Of a stretch of 64,000 nt of DNA, positions 17,238 through 24,931 are shown piece after piece. The DNA comes from an uncultured bacterium (GTDB taxonomy: Bacteria > Desulfobacterota_D > UBA1144), in assembly GCA_913050325.1 (NCBI GenBank), contig CAJWZP010000003.1, positions 1 through 64,000 of the forward strand, in the 5' to 3' direction. Each line of letters starts with the position of its first letter. Positions within the stretch are counted from its first letter, which is position 1. The notes under the pieces were generated by a model. It saw only the letters and a list, made by a program, of their open reading frames with translations. It had not been told where the DNA came from and did not search any database. The translations under genes and the position numbers were made by a program.

Positions 17238-18578
17238 ATGCTTTATATTTGTACTAATTGTCAGCAAACCTCACCTACCAAGCTAGGTAAATGCTATAAT
17301 TGTCAAGAATGGAACACTTTTGAAGAAAAAAAAGATGAAAAAGTAGTAAAAATTTTCAAAAATACCAAATTACATAAATTATCAGACATCAAACATGATA
17401 ATCAAAAAAGAATAAAGACTGGCATTAAAGAATTAGATAGGGTTTTGGGTGACGGATTAATAATGGGTTCATCGATTTTAATGGGTGGTGAGCCTGGAAT
17501 AGGAAAGTCAACATTAGCACTTCAATTATCTCAAAAATTATCCATAAATCATTCAGTTATGTATATTTCTGCAGAAGAATCATTATCTCAAATTAAGTCA
17601 AGATCTGAAAGATTACAAATATCATCCAACAATCTTTTTATTTTGGATGATAAGGAATTAAATCAAATTTTTGTCCACACTGAAGAATTAAAGCCAGAAA
17701 TTATAGTTGTAGATTCTATTCATACGCTTGATTCCGAAAATACTGATACGATTCCAGGCTCAATTTCACAGGTAAGGTCCATAACACATTCATTAACTGA
17801 TTATTGTAAGAAGAAAGGTTTGATTTTGATTTTAATTTGTCATATTACAAAAGATGGAGTAATTGCTGGACCAAAAACTTTAGAGCATCTTGTAGACACT
17901 GTTTTATATTTTGATCACATAGATTCTGATGATTTAAGATTACTAAGAACCACAAAAAATCGTTATGGCCCAACTAATGAGATTGGTATCTTTAAAATGG
18001 AATCCAAAGGTTTGTTAGAAATAAATGATTCAGAAGAAATTTTTATATCGAAAGAAAATGACAATAGTTTTGGGACATCTATTACGACTACAATCGAAGG
18101 GTCCAGGTCTATCTTGGTTGAAGTCCAGTCATTGGTTTCTCAACCACTTCAATCATATGGGAAAAGATTTAGTAATGGCATTGAAATAAATAGGTTAATG
18201 ATGTTGGTTGCAATTATAGAGAAGTTTACAAGAAATAAATTATCCGATAAGGATGTTTTTATAAATATTTCTCAGGGTTTAAAGATTAAAGAAACCGCAA
18301 TTGATATGGCAATATTAGCATCACTAATTTCAAGCTTAAAAAATATTCAAATTTCATCTGACATTGTTTTCCTAGGGGAGGTTGGTCTAAACGGAGAATT
18401 TAAAAATATATCCAAAATGGAAAAAAGAATATCTGAATTAAATAGATTAGGTTTTAAGAATTGTGCTTTACCAAGTAAATTTCAAAATGATTCAAAAAAT
18501 TTACCCTTAAAAGATATAAAATTTATTTTTTTAAAAAATATCTTTGAACTTGAAACATTTTTAGGTGATAAAATTTGA
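17238..18578 (+). CDS. radA: DNA repair protein RadA
   Basis: RecA-like helicase that promotes branch migration during recombination. 446 residues. An N-terminal C4 zinc finger (CTNCQQ ... GKCYNCQEW) precedes the ATPase core with Walker A GGEPGIGKST near residue 85. The RadA-specific KNRYG motif is present (TTKNRYGPTNEIG), and the C-terminal Lon-like domain (about 290-446) contains VFLGEVGLNGEFK. It overlaps murI by 4 bp (TTGA), so the two are translationally coupled. Confidence 0.96.
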   Translation: MLYICTNCQQTSPTKLGKCYNCQEWNTFEEKKDEKVVKIFKNTKLHKLSDIKHDNQKRIKTGIKELDRVLGDGLIMGSSILMGGEPGIGKSTLALQLSQKLSINHSVMYISAEESLSQIKSRSERLQISSNNLFILDDKELNQIFVHTEELKPEIIVVDSIHTLDSENTDTIPGSISQVRSITHSLTDYCKKKGLILILICHITKDGVIAGPKTLEHLVDTVLYFDHIDSDDLRLLRTTKNRYGPTNEIGIFKMESKGLLEINDSEEIFISKENDNSFGTSITTTIEGSRSILVEVQSLVSQPLQSYGKRFSNGIEINRLMMLVAIIEKFTRNKLSDKDVFINISQGLKIKETAIDMAILASLISSLKNIQISSDIVFLGEVGLNGEFKNISKMEKRISELNRLGFKNCALPSKFQNDSKNLPLKDIKFIFLKNIFELETFLGDKI

Positions 18579-19354
18579 AAATAGGAATTTTTGATTCTGG
18601 TATTGGTGGATTAACTGTTTTTAGAGAATTGATAAAAAAATTACCAGATCATCATTATATTTATCTTGGTGATACAGCTAGATTGCCATATGGTACAAAG
18701 TCGAAGAAAACAGTATTAGAATATTCAATTAATAATGCTAAATTTTTACTTGATAAAGGCTGTGATATTATTGTAATTGCATGTAATACTGCTTCTTCTT
18801 ATTCAACTTTAGAATTAAAAAAATATTTTAATATACCTATTTTTAATGTAATTGATGCAGGCATAGCTGGTATTAAAAAAAAGGAAAATTCAAAGGTAGG
18901 AATTATTGGAACACCGTCTACTATACTTAGTAATTCATATCAAAAAAGATTAAAAAAGAAAAAAATTAAAAAAATTTTTGCAAAACCTTGTCCAATTTTT
19001 GTTCCAATAGTTGAAGAGGGACTTATTAAAAATAAATATGCTGATAAAATAATTAGTGAAAATATTAAAAATTTTAAAAAAATTAATTTAGACTATCTAA
19101 TTTTGGGCTGTACTCATTACCCTTTTTTGAAAAAAATAATTAAAAAGAATATCGGAGAAAATGTCGAAATAATAGATTCAGCAATTCATATAACAAAACA
19201 AATTAAGCAATATATTTTGAAAAACGGATTAAAAAATACAAAAAAAAATAAAAAAGATATTTATTTAACTGATAAATCAAAGTACTTTGAAAAAGTTGTT
19301 AAAAAACTATTTCCATCAATTAAATTAACAATTAAGCTAGTTGACATCAGATAG
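18575..19354 (+). CDS. murI: glutamate racemase
   Basis: Converts L- to D-glutamate for peptidoglycan. 259 residues. Signature segments: IGIFDSGIGGLTVF, GDTARLPYGTKS, the first catalytic cysteine in IACNTASS (near residue 71) and the second in LGCTHYPF (near 183). The initiator is TTG overlapping the radA stop (TTGA). Its stop codon lies within the left arm of a 14-bp inverted repeat. Its presence implies a peptidoglycan wall. Confidence 0.95.
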   Translation: MKIGIFDSGIGGLTVFRELIKKLPDHHYIYLGDTARLPYGTKSKKTVLEYSINNAKFLLDKGCDIIVIACNTASSYSTLELKKYFNIPIFNVIDAGIAGIKKKENSKVGIIGTPSTILSNSYQKRLKKKKIKKIFAKPCPIFVPIVEEGLIKNKYADKIISENIKNFKKINLDYLILGCTHYPFLKKIIKKNIGENVEIIDSAIHITKQIKQYILKNGLKNTKKNKKDIYLTDKSKYFEKVVKKLFPSIKLTIKLVDIR

Positions 19355-19374
19355 TTTTCACTATCTGATGTCAA
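19341..19374. terminator. stem-loop between convergent murI and etfA
   Basis: A perfect 14-bp inverted repeat (19341-19354 and 19361-19374, loop TTTTCA) separates two convergent genes, and its left arm includes the last codons and stop of murI. The position suits a bidirectional terminator, but neither strand shows a proper T-run after the stem, so it may instead protect 3' ends. Confidence 0.6.
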
Positions 19375-19380
19375 AATAAT

Positions 19381-20355
19381 TTAACCAAGTTTTTTAATTT
19401 CGTCGGTTAACGCAGGTAATATATCAAACAAATCACCACATATTCCATAATCACATTTTTGAAATATTGGAGCATCTGGATCTTTATTAATTGCAACAAT
19501 TACTTTAGATGAACCCATACCAGCATAGTGTTGAACAGATCCTGAAATTCCCACAGCGACGTATAAATTAGGTGACACTACTTTACCTGTCTGACCAACT
19601 TGCATCTCATATGGAACCCAGCCTGAATCTACAGCAGCCCTGGATGCACCAGCACCAGCACCAATTGAATCAGCAAGATCATAAACAATTTGAAAATTTT
19701 CTCCATTTGCCATGCCTCTACCACCTGAAACAATTTTATCTGCTTCAGTTAATTCAGGTCTTTCTTTAGGAATAATTTTTGTTTCAACGACTTTATAATT
19801 TTCATCAGCTGGTAATTCAACTGATTCTGCTATAACTTCAGGTGAGCCTGAACCTTCTATTGGTTTGAATGCATTTAATCTAACAGTGGCAATCATAGGT
19901 TTGACATCATGAAATGCAATTGTTGCAATTGATTTACCAGAATATTTATATTTTTTTATTTCTAAAGCAGATGATGAATTTATATCAACATCAATAGAAT
20001 CAAGTGATAATCCAGCACTTGTTCTTGATGCAACACGAGGTAAATAATCTTGATTTTTTAAAGTATTACCACCTATAACTATATCAGGGTTATGTTTTTT
20101 AATAACCTCTGATAAGGCTGTCGCATATAATGAAGGATTAAAATCACTTAATGCAGGATTTTCAACCTTGTAAAATTTTTCTGCACCATATTTTCCCAAA
20201 TCAGCTTCGATTGCACCAGCATTATCGCCAACATAAATTGCACAAACTGTTGCACCATTTTTTTCTTTTAATTTTAAAGCAGCTGCAAGACCTTCATAAG
20301 TTACATTTCTTACAACATCCTGAGCTTTGTCTACTAATACCCATATTTCACTCAT
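19381..20355 (-). CDS. etfA: electron transfer flavoprotein alpha subunit
   Basis: FAD-binding subunit of ETF, which carries electrons from acyl-CoA and other dehydrogenases to the quinone pool. 324 residues. The C-terminal FAD domain is clear: SGGRGMANGENF, ADSIGAGAGASRAAVD, GQTGKVVSPNLY, GISGSVQHYAGM and AINKDPDAPIF. A GGAGG ribosome-binding site precedes the ATG, 9 bp after the etfB stop. Confidence 0.96.
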   Translation of the reverse strand: MSEIWVLVDKAQDVVRNVTYEGLAAALKLKEKNGATVCAIYVGDNAGAIEADLGKYGAEKFYKVENPALSDFNPSLYATALSEVIKKHNPDIVIGGNTLKNQDYLPRVASRTSAGLSLDSIDVDINSSSALEIKKYKYSGKSIATIAFHDVKPMIATVRLNAFKPIEGSGSPEVIAESVELPADENYKVVETKIIPKERPELTEADKIVSGGRGMANGENFQIVYDLADSIGAGAGASRAAVDSGWVPYEMQVGQTGKVVSPNLYVAVGISGSVQHYAGMGSSKVIVAINKDPDAPIFQKCDYGICGDLFDILPALTDEIKKLG

Positions 20356-20364
20356 AATTTCCTC

Positions 20365-21180
20365 CTAAATGATTTTTGCCTCTTCTCTCAACAGTTTTGC
20401 AAGGTCAGCTGATGCCTGAACTGCTTCAGCTCTACCATCAAGAACCTTCAGGCTTCTTGAAATTGTTGGAATTTCAATTGAATTAACTGAAATTCTAGAT
20501 CCTGCAGCACCAAGTGCTTCTCCAGAAATTCCAATTTCATCACCATTAATACCATCGGGTCCAACTTCTTCGCAAGGTTTCTTTTTGGCTTTCATAATAC
20601 CAGGCAAAGATGCATAACGAGGCTCGTTAATGCCTTGTTCAACGGTAATCAGTGCAGGAAATTTTAATTCTCTTACTTCTTCTCCTCCTTCAATAACAGA
20701 GGTAACTTTTACAGTTTTACTAGCATCATCAACTTCAACTTTCGATGCTAATGTTGCTTGTGGGATTCCAATTTCTTCAGCAACTTGAATTGGAACTTGA
20801 CTCGATTCTTCATCAATCCATTTCTTACCAGCAAATATTAAATCAATATCACCTAGTGCTTTAATTTTAGAACCAATAACTTTACCAAGCGCATATGGAT
20901 CCATATCTGCAAAAGATTCGTCTTTGATGTGAACTCCAGAGTCTCCACCCATTGCTAGAGCTTGCCTTAGTGCATCAACAGATCTATCAGCACCAACTGT
21001 TAATATAACAACTTCAGCTCCAGTTTTTTCTTTGATTTGTACAGCTTCTTCCACGGCATATTCATCAAAAGGATTAAGAATCCATTTGATATCATCGGTT
21101 TTTATACCATTTCCATCAGAATTTGCTTGAATTTTCGCTTCTGTATCAGGCGTTTGCCTAACTATAACTAAAATTTTCAA
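20365..21180 (-). CDS. etfB: electron transfer flavoprotein beta subunit
   Basis: AMP-binding partner of EtfA. 271 residues. It begins MKILVIVRQTPDTEA and contains WILNPFDEYAVEEAVQIKE, TVGADRSVDALRQALAMG, LIFAGKKWIDEESSQVPIQVAE and the ETF-beta signature region near VIEGGEEVRELKFPALITVEQG. The initiator is TTG after GGAGGGG. It is the first gene of a two-gene etfBA unit. Confidence 0.95.
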   Translation of the reverse strand: MKILVIVRQTPDTEAKIQANSDGNGIKTDDIKWILNPFDEYAVEEAVQIKEKTGAEVVILTVGADRSVDALRQALAMGGDSGVHIKDESFADMDPYALGKVIGSKIKALGDIDLIFAGKKWIDEESSQVPIQVAEEIGIPQATLASKVEVDDASKTVKVTSVIEGGEEVRELKFPALITVEQGINEPRYASLPGIMKAKKKPCEEVGPDGINGDEIGISGEALGAAGSRISVNSIEIPTISRSLKVLDGRAEAVQASADLAKLLREEAKII

Positions 21181-21266
21181 TTTTCCCCTCCAGTGACTTT
21201 ATACTAAAAAAGTACCTAGAAAATTTTAAGGAATTGATATCTAAAGTCAAGGAAGATTAAGAATAT

Positions 21267-21869
21267 TTACATTCTTTTTCTATCAATAAAAGATTTGGCC
21301 AATGTATTTTTATCAATATAGTCGACTTCAGAGCCAATAGGCATACCAATTGCAATTCTAGATATTGATTTACAGTAGTTTTTTATCTCACCAAAAATAA
21401 ATTGAGCGGTAAATTCACCATCACTTGTGGGATCAGTAGCAAAAATAATTTCATCATAATTGGTTTTTTTTATTTTTGATATTAATTTCTCAATATTTAA
21501 ATCTTTAGGGCTTACGCCTTTACTTGCGGATAAGAGACCTTGCAATACATGATATTGACCGTTGTAATGTCCACCTTGTTCAATTGATATTAAATCAAAT
21601 ACATTTTCGACAATACAGAGTAATTTTTTATTTCGGGATTTATCAGAACATATGCAAGATTTATTAAAAATGAAATTATTACAAATATGGCAAATCTTAA
21701 CTTTTTTTCTGGCTTCAACCATTGATTTTGCAATTTGCAAAGTAAGATCCGGGGGATTTTTCATTAAATATAGGGCCAATCTAGAAGCCGTTTTTTCTCC
21801 TATGCTAGGAAGTTTTGATAAAGATTCAATTAGTTTATCAAATTCTTTTCCTAATATTTTCTCACTCAT
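21267..21869 (-). CDS. recR: recombination mediator RecR
   Basis: Works with RecF/RecO to load RecA on gapped DNA. 200 residues. The helix-hairpin-helix region (LPSIGEKTASRLALYL) is followed by the zinc finger CHICNNF ... CICSD, then a Toprim domain (LLCIVENVFDLISIEQGG, ATDPTSDGEFTAQFI). Last gene of the conserved dnaX-ebfC-recR block; the ATG is 5 bp after the ebfC stop. Confidence 0.96.
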   Translation of the reverse strand: MSEKILGKEFDKLIESLSKLPSIGEKTASRLALYLMKNPPDLTLQIAKSMVEARKKVKICHICNNFIFNKSCICSDKSRNKKLLCIVENVFDLISIEQGGHYNGQYHVLQGLLSASKGVSPKDLNIEKLISKIKKTNYDEIIFATDPTSDGEFTAQFIFGEIKNYCKSISRIAIGMPIGSEVDYIDKNTLAKSFIDRKRM

Positions 21870-21874
21870 ATTCT

Positions 21875-22204
21875 TTATAGCATTCCAGGCGGGATACCCA
21901 TAGAAGCGGCTATACCATCCATTTTTTCTTTTATTTTTTCTTTTCCTCTATCAATTGATTCGTTTACAGCTGCTTGGATCAAATCTTGAATCATTTCTTT
22001 ATCTCCGGATGAAATTATTTCATCTTCTATATGAATTGATACAATTTCTCCCTTTGCTTTAGCAGTAACTTTTACCATCCCACCTCCTGCCGAACATTCA
22101 ACAATCTCATTTCCCGCATTTTCTTGAGCCTCCTCCATTTGTTTTTTCATTTTTTCTGCTTGCTTCATCATATTTTTCATATTTAAATTACCTGGCATTT
22201 TCAT
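21875..22204 (-). CDS. ebfC: nucleoid-associated protein, YbaB/EbfC family
   Basis: Small DNA-binding protein, 109 residues. The N-terminal stretch MKMPGNLNMKNMMKQAEKMKK is the typical methionine- and lysine-rich coiled coil, followed by the YbaB core with the GGGMVKVTAKAKGEIVSI segment. It sits between dnaX (1 bp gap) and recR (5 bp gap), the usual location. Confidence 0.94.
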   Translation of the reverse strand: MKMPGNLNMKNMMKQAEKMKKQMEEAQENAGNEIVECSAGGGMVKVTAKAKGEIVSIHIEDEIISSGDKEMIQDLIQAAVNESIDRGKEKIKEKMDGIAASMGIPPGML

Positions 22205-22205
22205 T

Positions 22206-23576
22206 TTAATTCTCCTTTTCTACCTCTAAAATCCTACAATCAAAATTTTCAAACAAATTTTTAATAGATTTTGATTCAAATAGTCTATCTTTATTTTCTT
22301 TAAAATTAAAATTGTCATGACTAGCTTCATTATTTTCTAAATTGGTATCATTAGAGCCATTTATTATATCGGATTTATTAGGCTCAACATCTTTATTCAA
22401 TAAATTTTTTTTTAAATTATTACTTTTTGTTTTTTTAACTTTTTTTTTTGAATCGGTTGAAACGGCTTTGGATTTATCATTGTTATTTAAATCTTCAATT
22501 TTGAAATAATCCGAGATAAGACATAATTTGATGATAGTTGTTTCAATTAAAACATCAGAATTTGAACTCTTGTATATTTTTTCATAAGAATTAATTAAAT
22601 TATCAAATATGTTTTCAATTTCATGAAGATTATAGTTTTCAAATTCAGCAAGGACCTTATCATTTAGAATTTCTACCGAAGAATCCTCGGTATCCACATT
22701 AAGTTTTGAGTAAATTATATTTCTAATAAAATATAAAATTTGATTGATAAATTTTTTACTATCAAGTCCTGATTTTCTAATTTCAGATATAATTTCTAAT
22801 GCCTTCTTAGTATTAGAATCTAAAATTTCTTTGGTAATTTCAATTACTTTATTTTTTGGAGCAATACCAAGTTTTTTTATTGCCTCTGAAAAAGAAATTT
22901 CACTATCTAAACTATTTGATAATAGTTCTAAAATACTCAGCGAGTCTCTTGCTGATCCGTTGGCTTCTTGTGAAATCAAATTAATAGAATCATTATCAAT
23001 TATAATTTTTTCATTATTACAGACAGTCTCAATTAAATTATTTAATTTTTCAGCATTCAAACTTTTAAAGTTTATAACTTGGCACCTTGATGATATTGTT
23101 AAAGGTATTTTTTCAACTTCAGTAGTAGCCAATATAAAAACAGTATTTTTATTTGGCTCTTCAAGAGTTTTTAATAAAGCATTGAATGCAGCTTTAGAAA
23201 GCATATGGACTTCATCTATTATAAATACTTTATGGCTGCATTTAATTGGTGAATAATTTGAAATTTCGATAACTTCACGAATTTGATCGACACCGTTATT
23301 TGAAGCTGCATCAATTTCTATGACATCTAAGCATTTTCCATTATCAATATCAGAAGCAATATCAGAATCCTCAGATATTTCATTAGAATTAATAGCTTTT
23401 GCAAAAATTCTAGCCATTGAAGTTTTTCCTATACCTCTTGATCCACAAAAAATTAATGCATGCGGAATTGAATTATTTGATATAAAACTCTCTAGAATAG
23501 TAATTGGGGTTTCTTGACCAATAACTTCTTTAAAAGTCTTTGGTCTATATTTTCTTGCTAAAACTATATACGACAT
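22206..23576 (-). CDS. dnaX: DNA polymerase III tau/gamma subunit
   Basis: Clamp-loader ATPase. The start used is the ATG at 23574-23576, giving MSYIVLARKYRPKTF, the canonical DnaX N terminus, and 456 residues. An upstream in-frame extension would translate through tRNA-Ser and SRP RNA and is rejected. Seen: Walker A-type GSRGIGKTS, DEVHMLSKAAFNALLKTLEEP, and the SRC sensor (TISSRCQ). The zinc-binding cysteine cluster usual after Walker A is largely missing (one Cys in GKCLDV). The tail is lysine/asparagine-rich. A run of ten A residues (22440-22449) may give a short gamma form. There is no ribosome-binding site; the SRP RNA ends about 10 bp upstream. Confidence 0.95.
   Translation of the reverse strand: MSYIVLARKYRPKTFKEVIGQETPITILESFISNNSIPHALIFCGSRGIGKTSMARIFAKAINSNEISEDSDIASDIDNGKCLDVIEIDAASNNGVDQIREVIEISNYSPIKCSHKVFIIDEVHMLSKAAFNALLKTLEEPNKNTVFILATTEVEKIPLTISSRCQVINFKSLNAEKLNNLIETVCNNEKIIIDNDSINLISQEANGSARDSLSILELLSNSLDSEISFSEAIKKLGIAPKNKVIEITKEILDSNTKKALEIISEIRKSGLDSKKFINQILYFIRNIIYSKLNVDTEDSSVEILNDKVLAEFENYNLHEIENIFDNLINSYEKIYKSSNSDVLIETTIIKLCLISDYFKIEDLNNNDKSKAVSTDSKKKVKKTKSNNLKKNLLNKDVEPNKSDIINGSNDTNLENNEASHDNFNFKENKDRLFESKSIKNLFENFDCRILEVEKEN
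22439..22449 (-). promoter_or_regulatory. A10-G slippage site in dnaX
   Basis: The coding strand reads TC-A10-GTTAAA around codon 379. A -1 ribosomal shift, or insertion of one A by polymerase slippage, gives AAA-AGT-TAA, a stop after one serine and hence a protein of about 380 residues. That is the gamma-type product known from E. coli (A AAA AAG) and Thermus (A9). Its use in this organism is inferred. Confidence 0.6.
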
Positions 23577-23585
23577 AACATAATT

Positions 23586-23640
23586 GGGCCGGCCTGCTAC
23601 CGTTGCTACATTTCTGTCCTGGCGGAATTCACAAGCCGAC
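23586..23640 (-). ncRNA. ffs: signal recognition particle RNA (small bacterial type)
   Basis: The minus strand has the diagnostic helix-8 core: GTGAATTCCGCCAGG, then ACA-GAAA-TGT (stem with GNRA tetraloop), then AGCAACGGTAGCAGG. The flanks extend the hairpin by about ten pairs (GTCGGCTTGT with GCAGGCCGGC). It lies between tRNA-Ser and dnaX, where SRP RNA is also found in deltaproteobacteria. Its length is bounded by the tRNA (ends 23650) and the dnaX ATG (23576), so the RNA is about 55-65 nt, shorter than the usual 95-115. The ends are approximate. Confidence 0.88.
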
Positions 23641-23649
23641 GAAAATTTT

Positions 23650-23736
23650 CGGAGAGTGTGGGATTCGAACCCACGAGAGGGTTGAACCTCTACACGCTTT
23701 CCAAGCGTGCGCCTTCGGCCACTCGGCCAACTCTCC
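23650..23736 (-). tRNA. tRNA-Ser (GGA)
   Basis: 87 nt on the minus strand. The 7-bp acceptor stem GGAGAGT/ACTCTCC has discriminator G. It has the long variable arm of class II tRNAs, T-loop GGTTCGAATCC, and anticodon loop TTGGAAA with anticodon GGA. CCA is not encoded. The SRP RNA begins about 10 bases after its 3' end and dnaX follows. Confidence 0.96.
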
Positions 23737-23814
23737 AATAAAAATATTTTAACATTTAAATTAAAATAAGCTTTATTAATATTAATTAAATTAATTTCAG
23801 GTAAATTTTTTTAT

Positions 23815-24363
23815 ATGAAAAAGTGGGAAATCGTAAATAAAGAATATCTTAATAATCTAAAAATATTTGATTTGTATAAGTATAAAATTCAATCCCCCTA
23901 CACAAATGGAAAAAAAGAGTTTAATTTTTACATTTTTGATTCTGCGGATTGGATTAATATATTACCAATTACAAAGAAAAACGAAGTCATATTCGTTGAA
24001 CAATACAGGGCAGGTACAGACTCTATTACACTAGAATTACCAGGTGGAATGATTGATAGTGGAGAAACAGTTTTGAAATCCGCCAAAAGAGAGCTTTTTG
24101 AAGAAACTGGATATAAATCTAAAAGTTGGAAAAAGCTAGGATTCGTTCACCCAAATCCTGCAATTTTAAATAATTCTTGTCATACTTATCTAGCTGAAGA
24201 TGTTGAATGTATATCAACCCCGCAAAATTCTGGAAGTGAGTTTACAAAAGTAAAAAGTATTCATTTGGATAAATTAGAGGAATTAATTATCAATAAAAAA
24301 ATTACTCATGGCTTAGTAATAAATGCAATTTATTGGTATAAATTATTTTTAAGTAAAAGATAA
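23815..24363 (+). CDS. Nudix hydrolase, ADP-ribose pyrophosphatase-like
   Basis: 182 residues with a complete Nudix box (GGMIDSGETVLKSAKRELFE followed by ETGY; positions about 82-105), which binds the divalent metal and cleaves nucleoside diphosphates linked to another moiety. The preceding IFVEQYRAGTDSITLELPGG and the following FVHPNPAILNNSCHTYLAE resemble ADP-ribose/ADP-sugar pyrophosphatases (NudF-like). The stop codon (24361-24363) directly abuts the first base of a tRNA-Leu gene. No ribosome-binding site is visible before the ATG. Confidence 0.88.
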   Translation: MKKWEIVNKEYLNNLKIFDLYKYKIQSPYTNGKKEFNFYIFDSADWINILPITKKNEVIFVEQYRAGTDSITLELPGGMIDSGETVLKSAKRELFEETGYKSKSWKKLGFVHPNPAILNNSCHTYLAEDVECISTPQNSGSEFTKVKSIHLDKLEELIINKKITHGLVINAIYWYKLFLSKR

Positions 24364-24447
24364 GGGCGAGTGGCGGAACTGGTAGACGCGGTGGCCTCAA
24401 AAGCCATTGAATTTCGATTCGTAAGGGTTCAAGTCCCTTTTCGCCCA
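24364..24447 (+). tRNA. tRNA-Leu (CAA)
   Basis: 84 nt. Acceptor GGGCGAG pairs with TTCGCCC (one G-U), discriminator A. D-arm TGGCGGAACTGGTAGACGC, anticodon loop CTCAAAA giving anticodon CAA, long variable arm, T-loop GGTTCAAGTCC. CCA is not encoded. The first base follows the Nudix stop codon with no gap. Confidence 0.95.
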
Positions 24448-24481
24448 TTTAAAATATTTATGTATTATATAATTTATAAAA

Positions 24482-24931
24482 ATGGATATTAAAAAATTTT
24501 TAGATAAAAAGTTTTTATTTTTCCTTTTCTTTTCACTTGATGGGAGAATAAATCGTAAAACCTGGTGGTATTCACAAATTTTTTTAATTGTTGTGGCTAT
24601 TTTGGTTCTTATTCCACTTGGAAGTATCATGGAAGCTTTAGACTATGGCGACCCAGAAATAGAGAAATTTATTCAATTTTTTGTCCTAGTTGTTTCTTTT
24701 TTAGGTGTTTTTTTAGATGCAAAAAGACTACAAGACAGATCTATTAATGGTTTAATTGCTTTAATCCCATATTTACTTTCTATCCCTTATCAATTTGGAT
24801 TCGTTTCAGAGGCAATAATTAAATTTTATGTTCTAGTTATTTTGGCAACAAGAATATATATTTTTGTTAATTGCGGATTTATAAAAGGTGATGAATTGGA
24901 AAATAAATATGGAAAAATTCAAGAAGATTAA
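24482..24931 (+). CDS. DUF805 family membrane protein
   Basis: 149 residues. The DUF805 pattern is visible: SLDGRINRKTWWYSQI at the start of the first membrane helix, then a second and third hydrophobic segment, with DAKRLQDRSINGLIAL between helices. The role of this family is unknown. It lies downstream of tRNA-Leu and overlaps the convergent MoeB-like gene by 4 bp at its stop. Confidence 0.8.
   Translation: MDIKKFLDKKFLFFLFFSLDGRINRKTWWYSQIFLIVVAILVLIPLGSIMEALDYGDPEIEKFIQFFVLVVSFLGVFLDAKRLQDRSINGLIALIPYLLSIPYQFGFVSEAIIKFYVLVILATRIYIFVNCGFIKGDELENKYGKIQED

Noticed and set aside
22744-23256. 170-codon plus-strand frame inside dnaX
   Set aside because: Antisense shadow of dnaX.
23577-23738. 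A 54-residue N-terminal extension of DnaX starting MESWPSGRRR
   Set aside because: It is the translation of tRNA-Ser and the SRP RNA; the canonical DnaX start MSYIVLARK lies at 23576.
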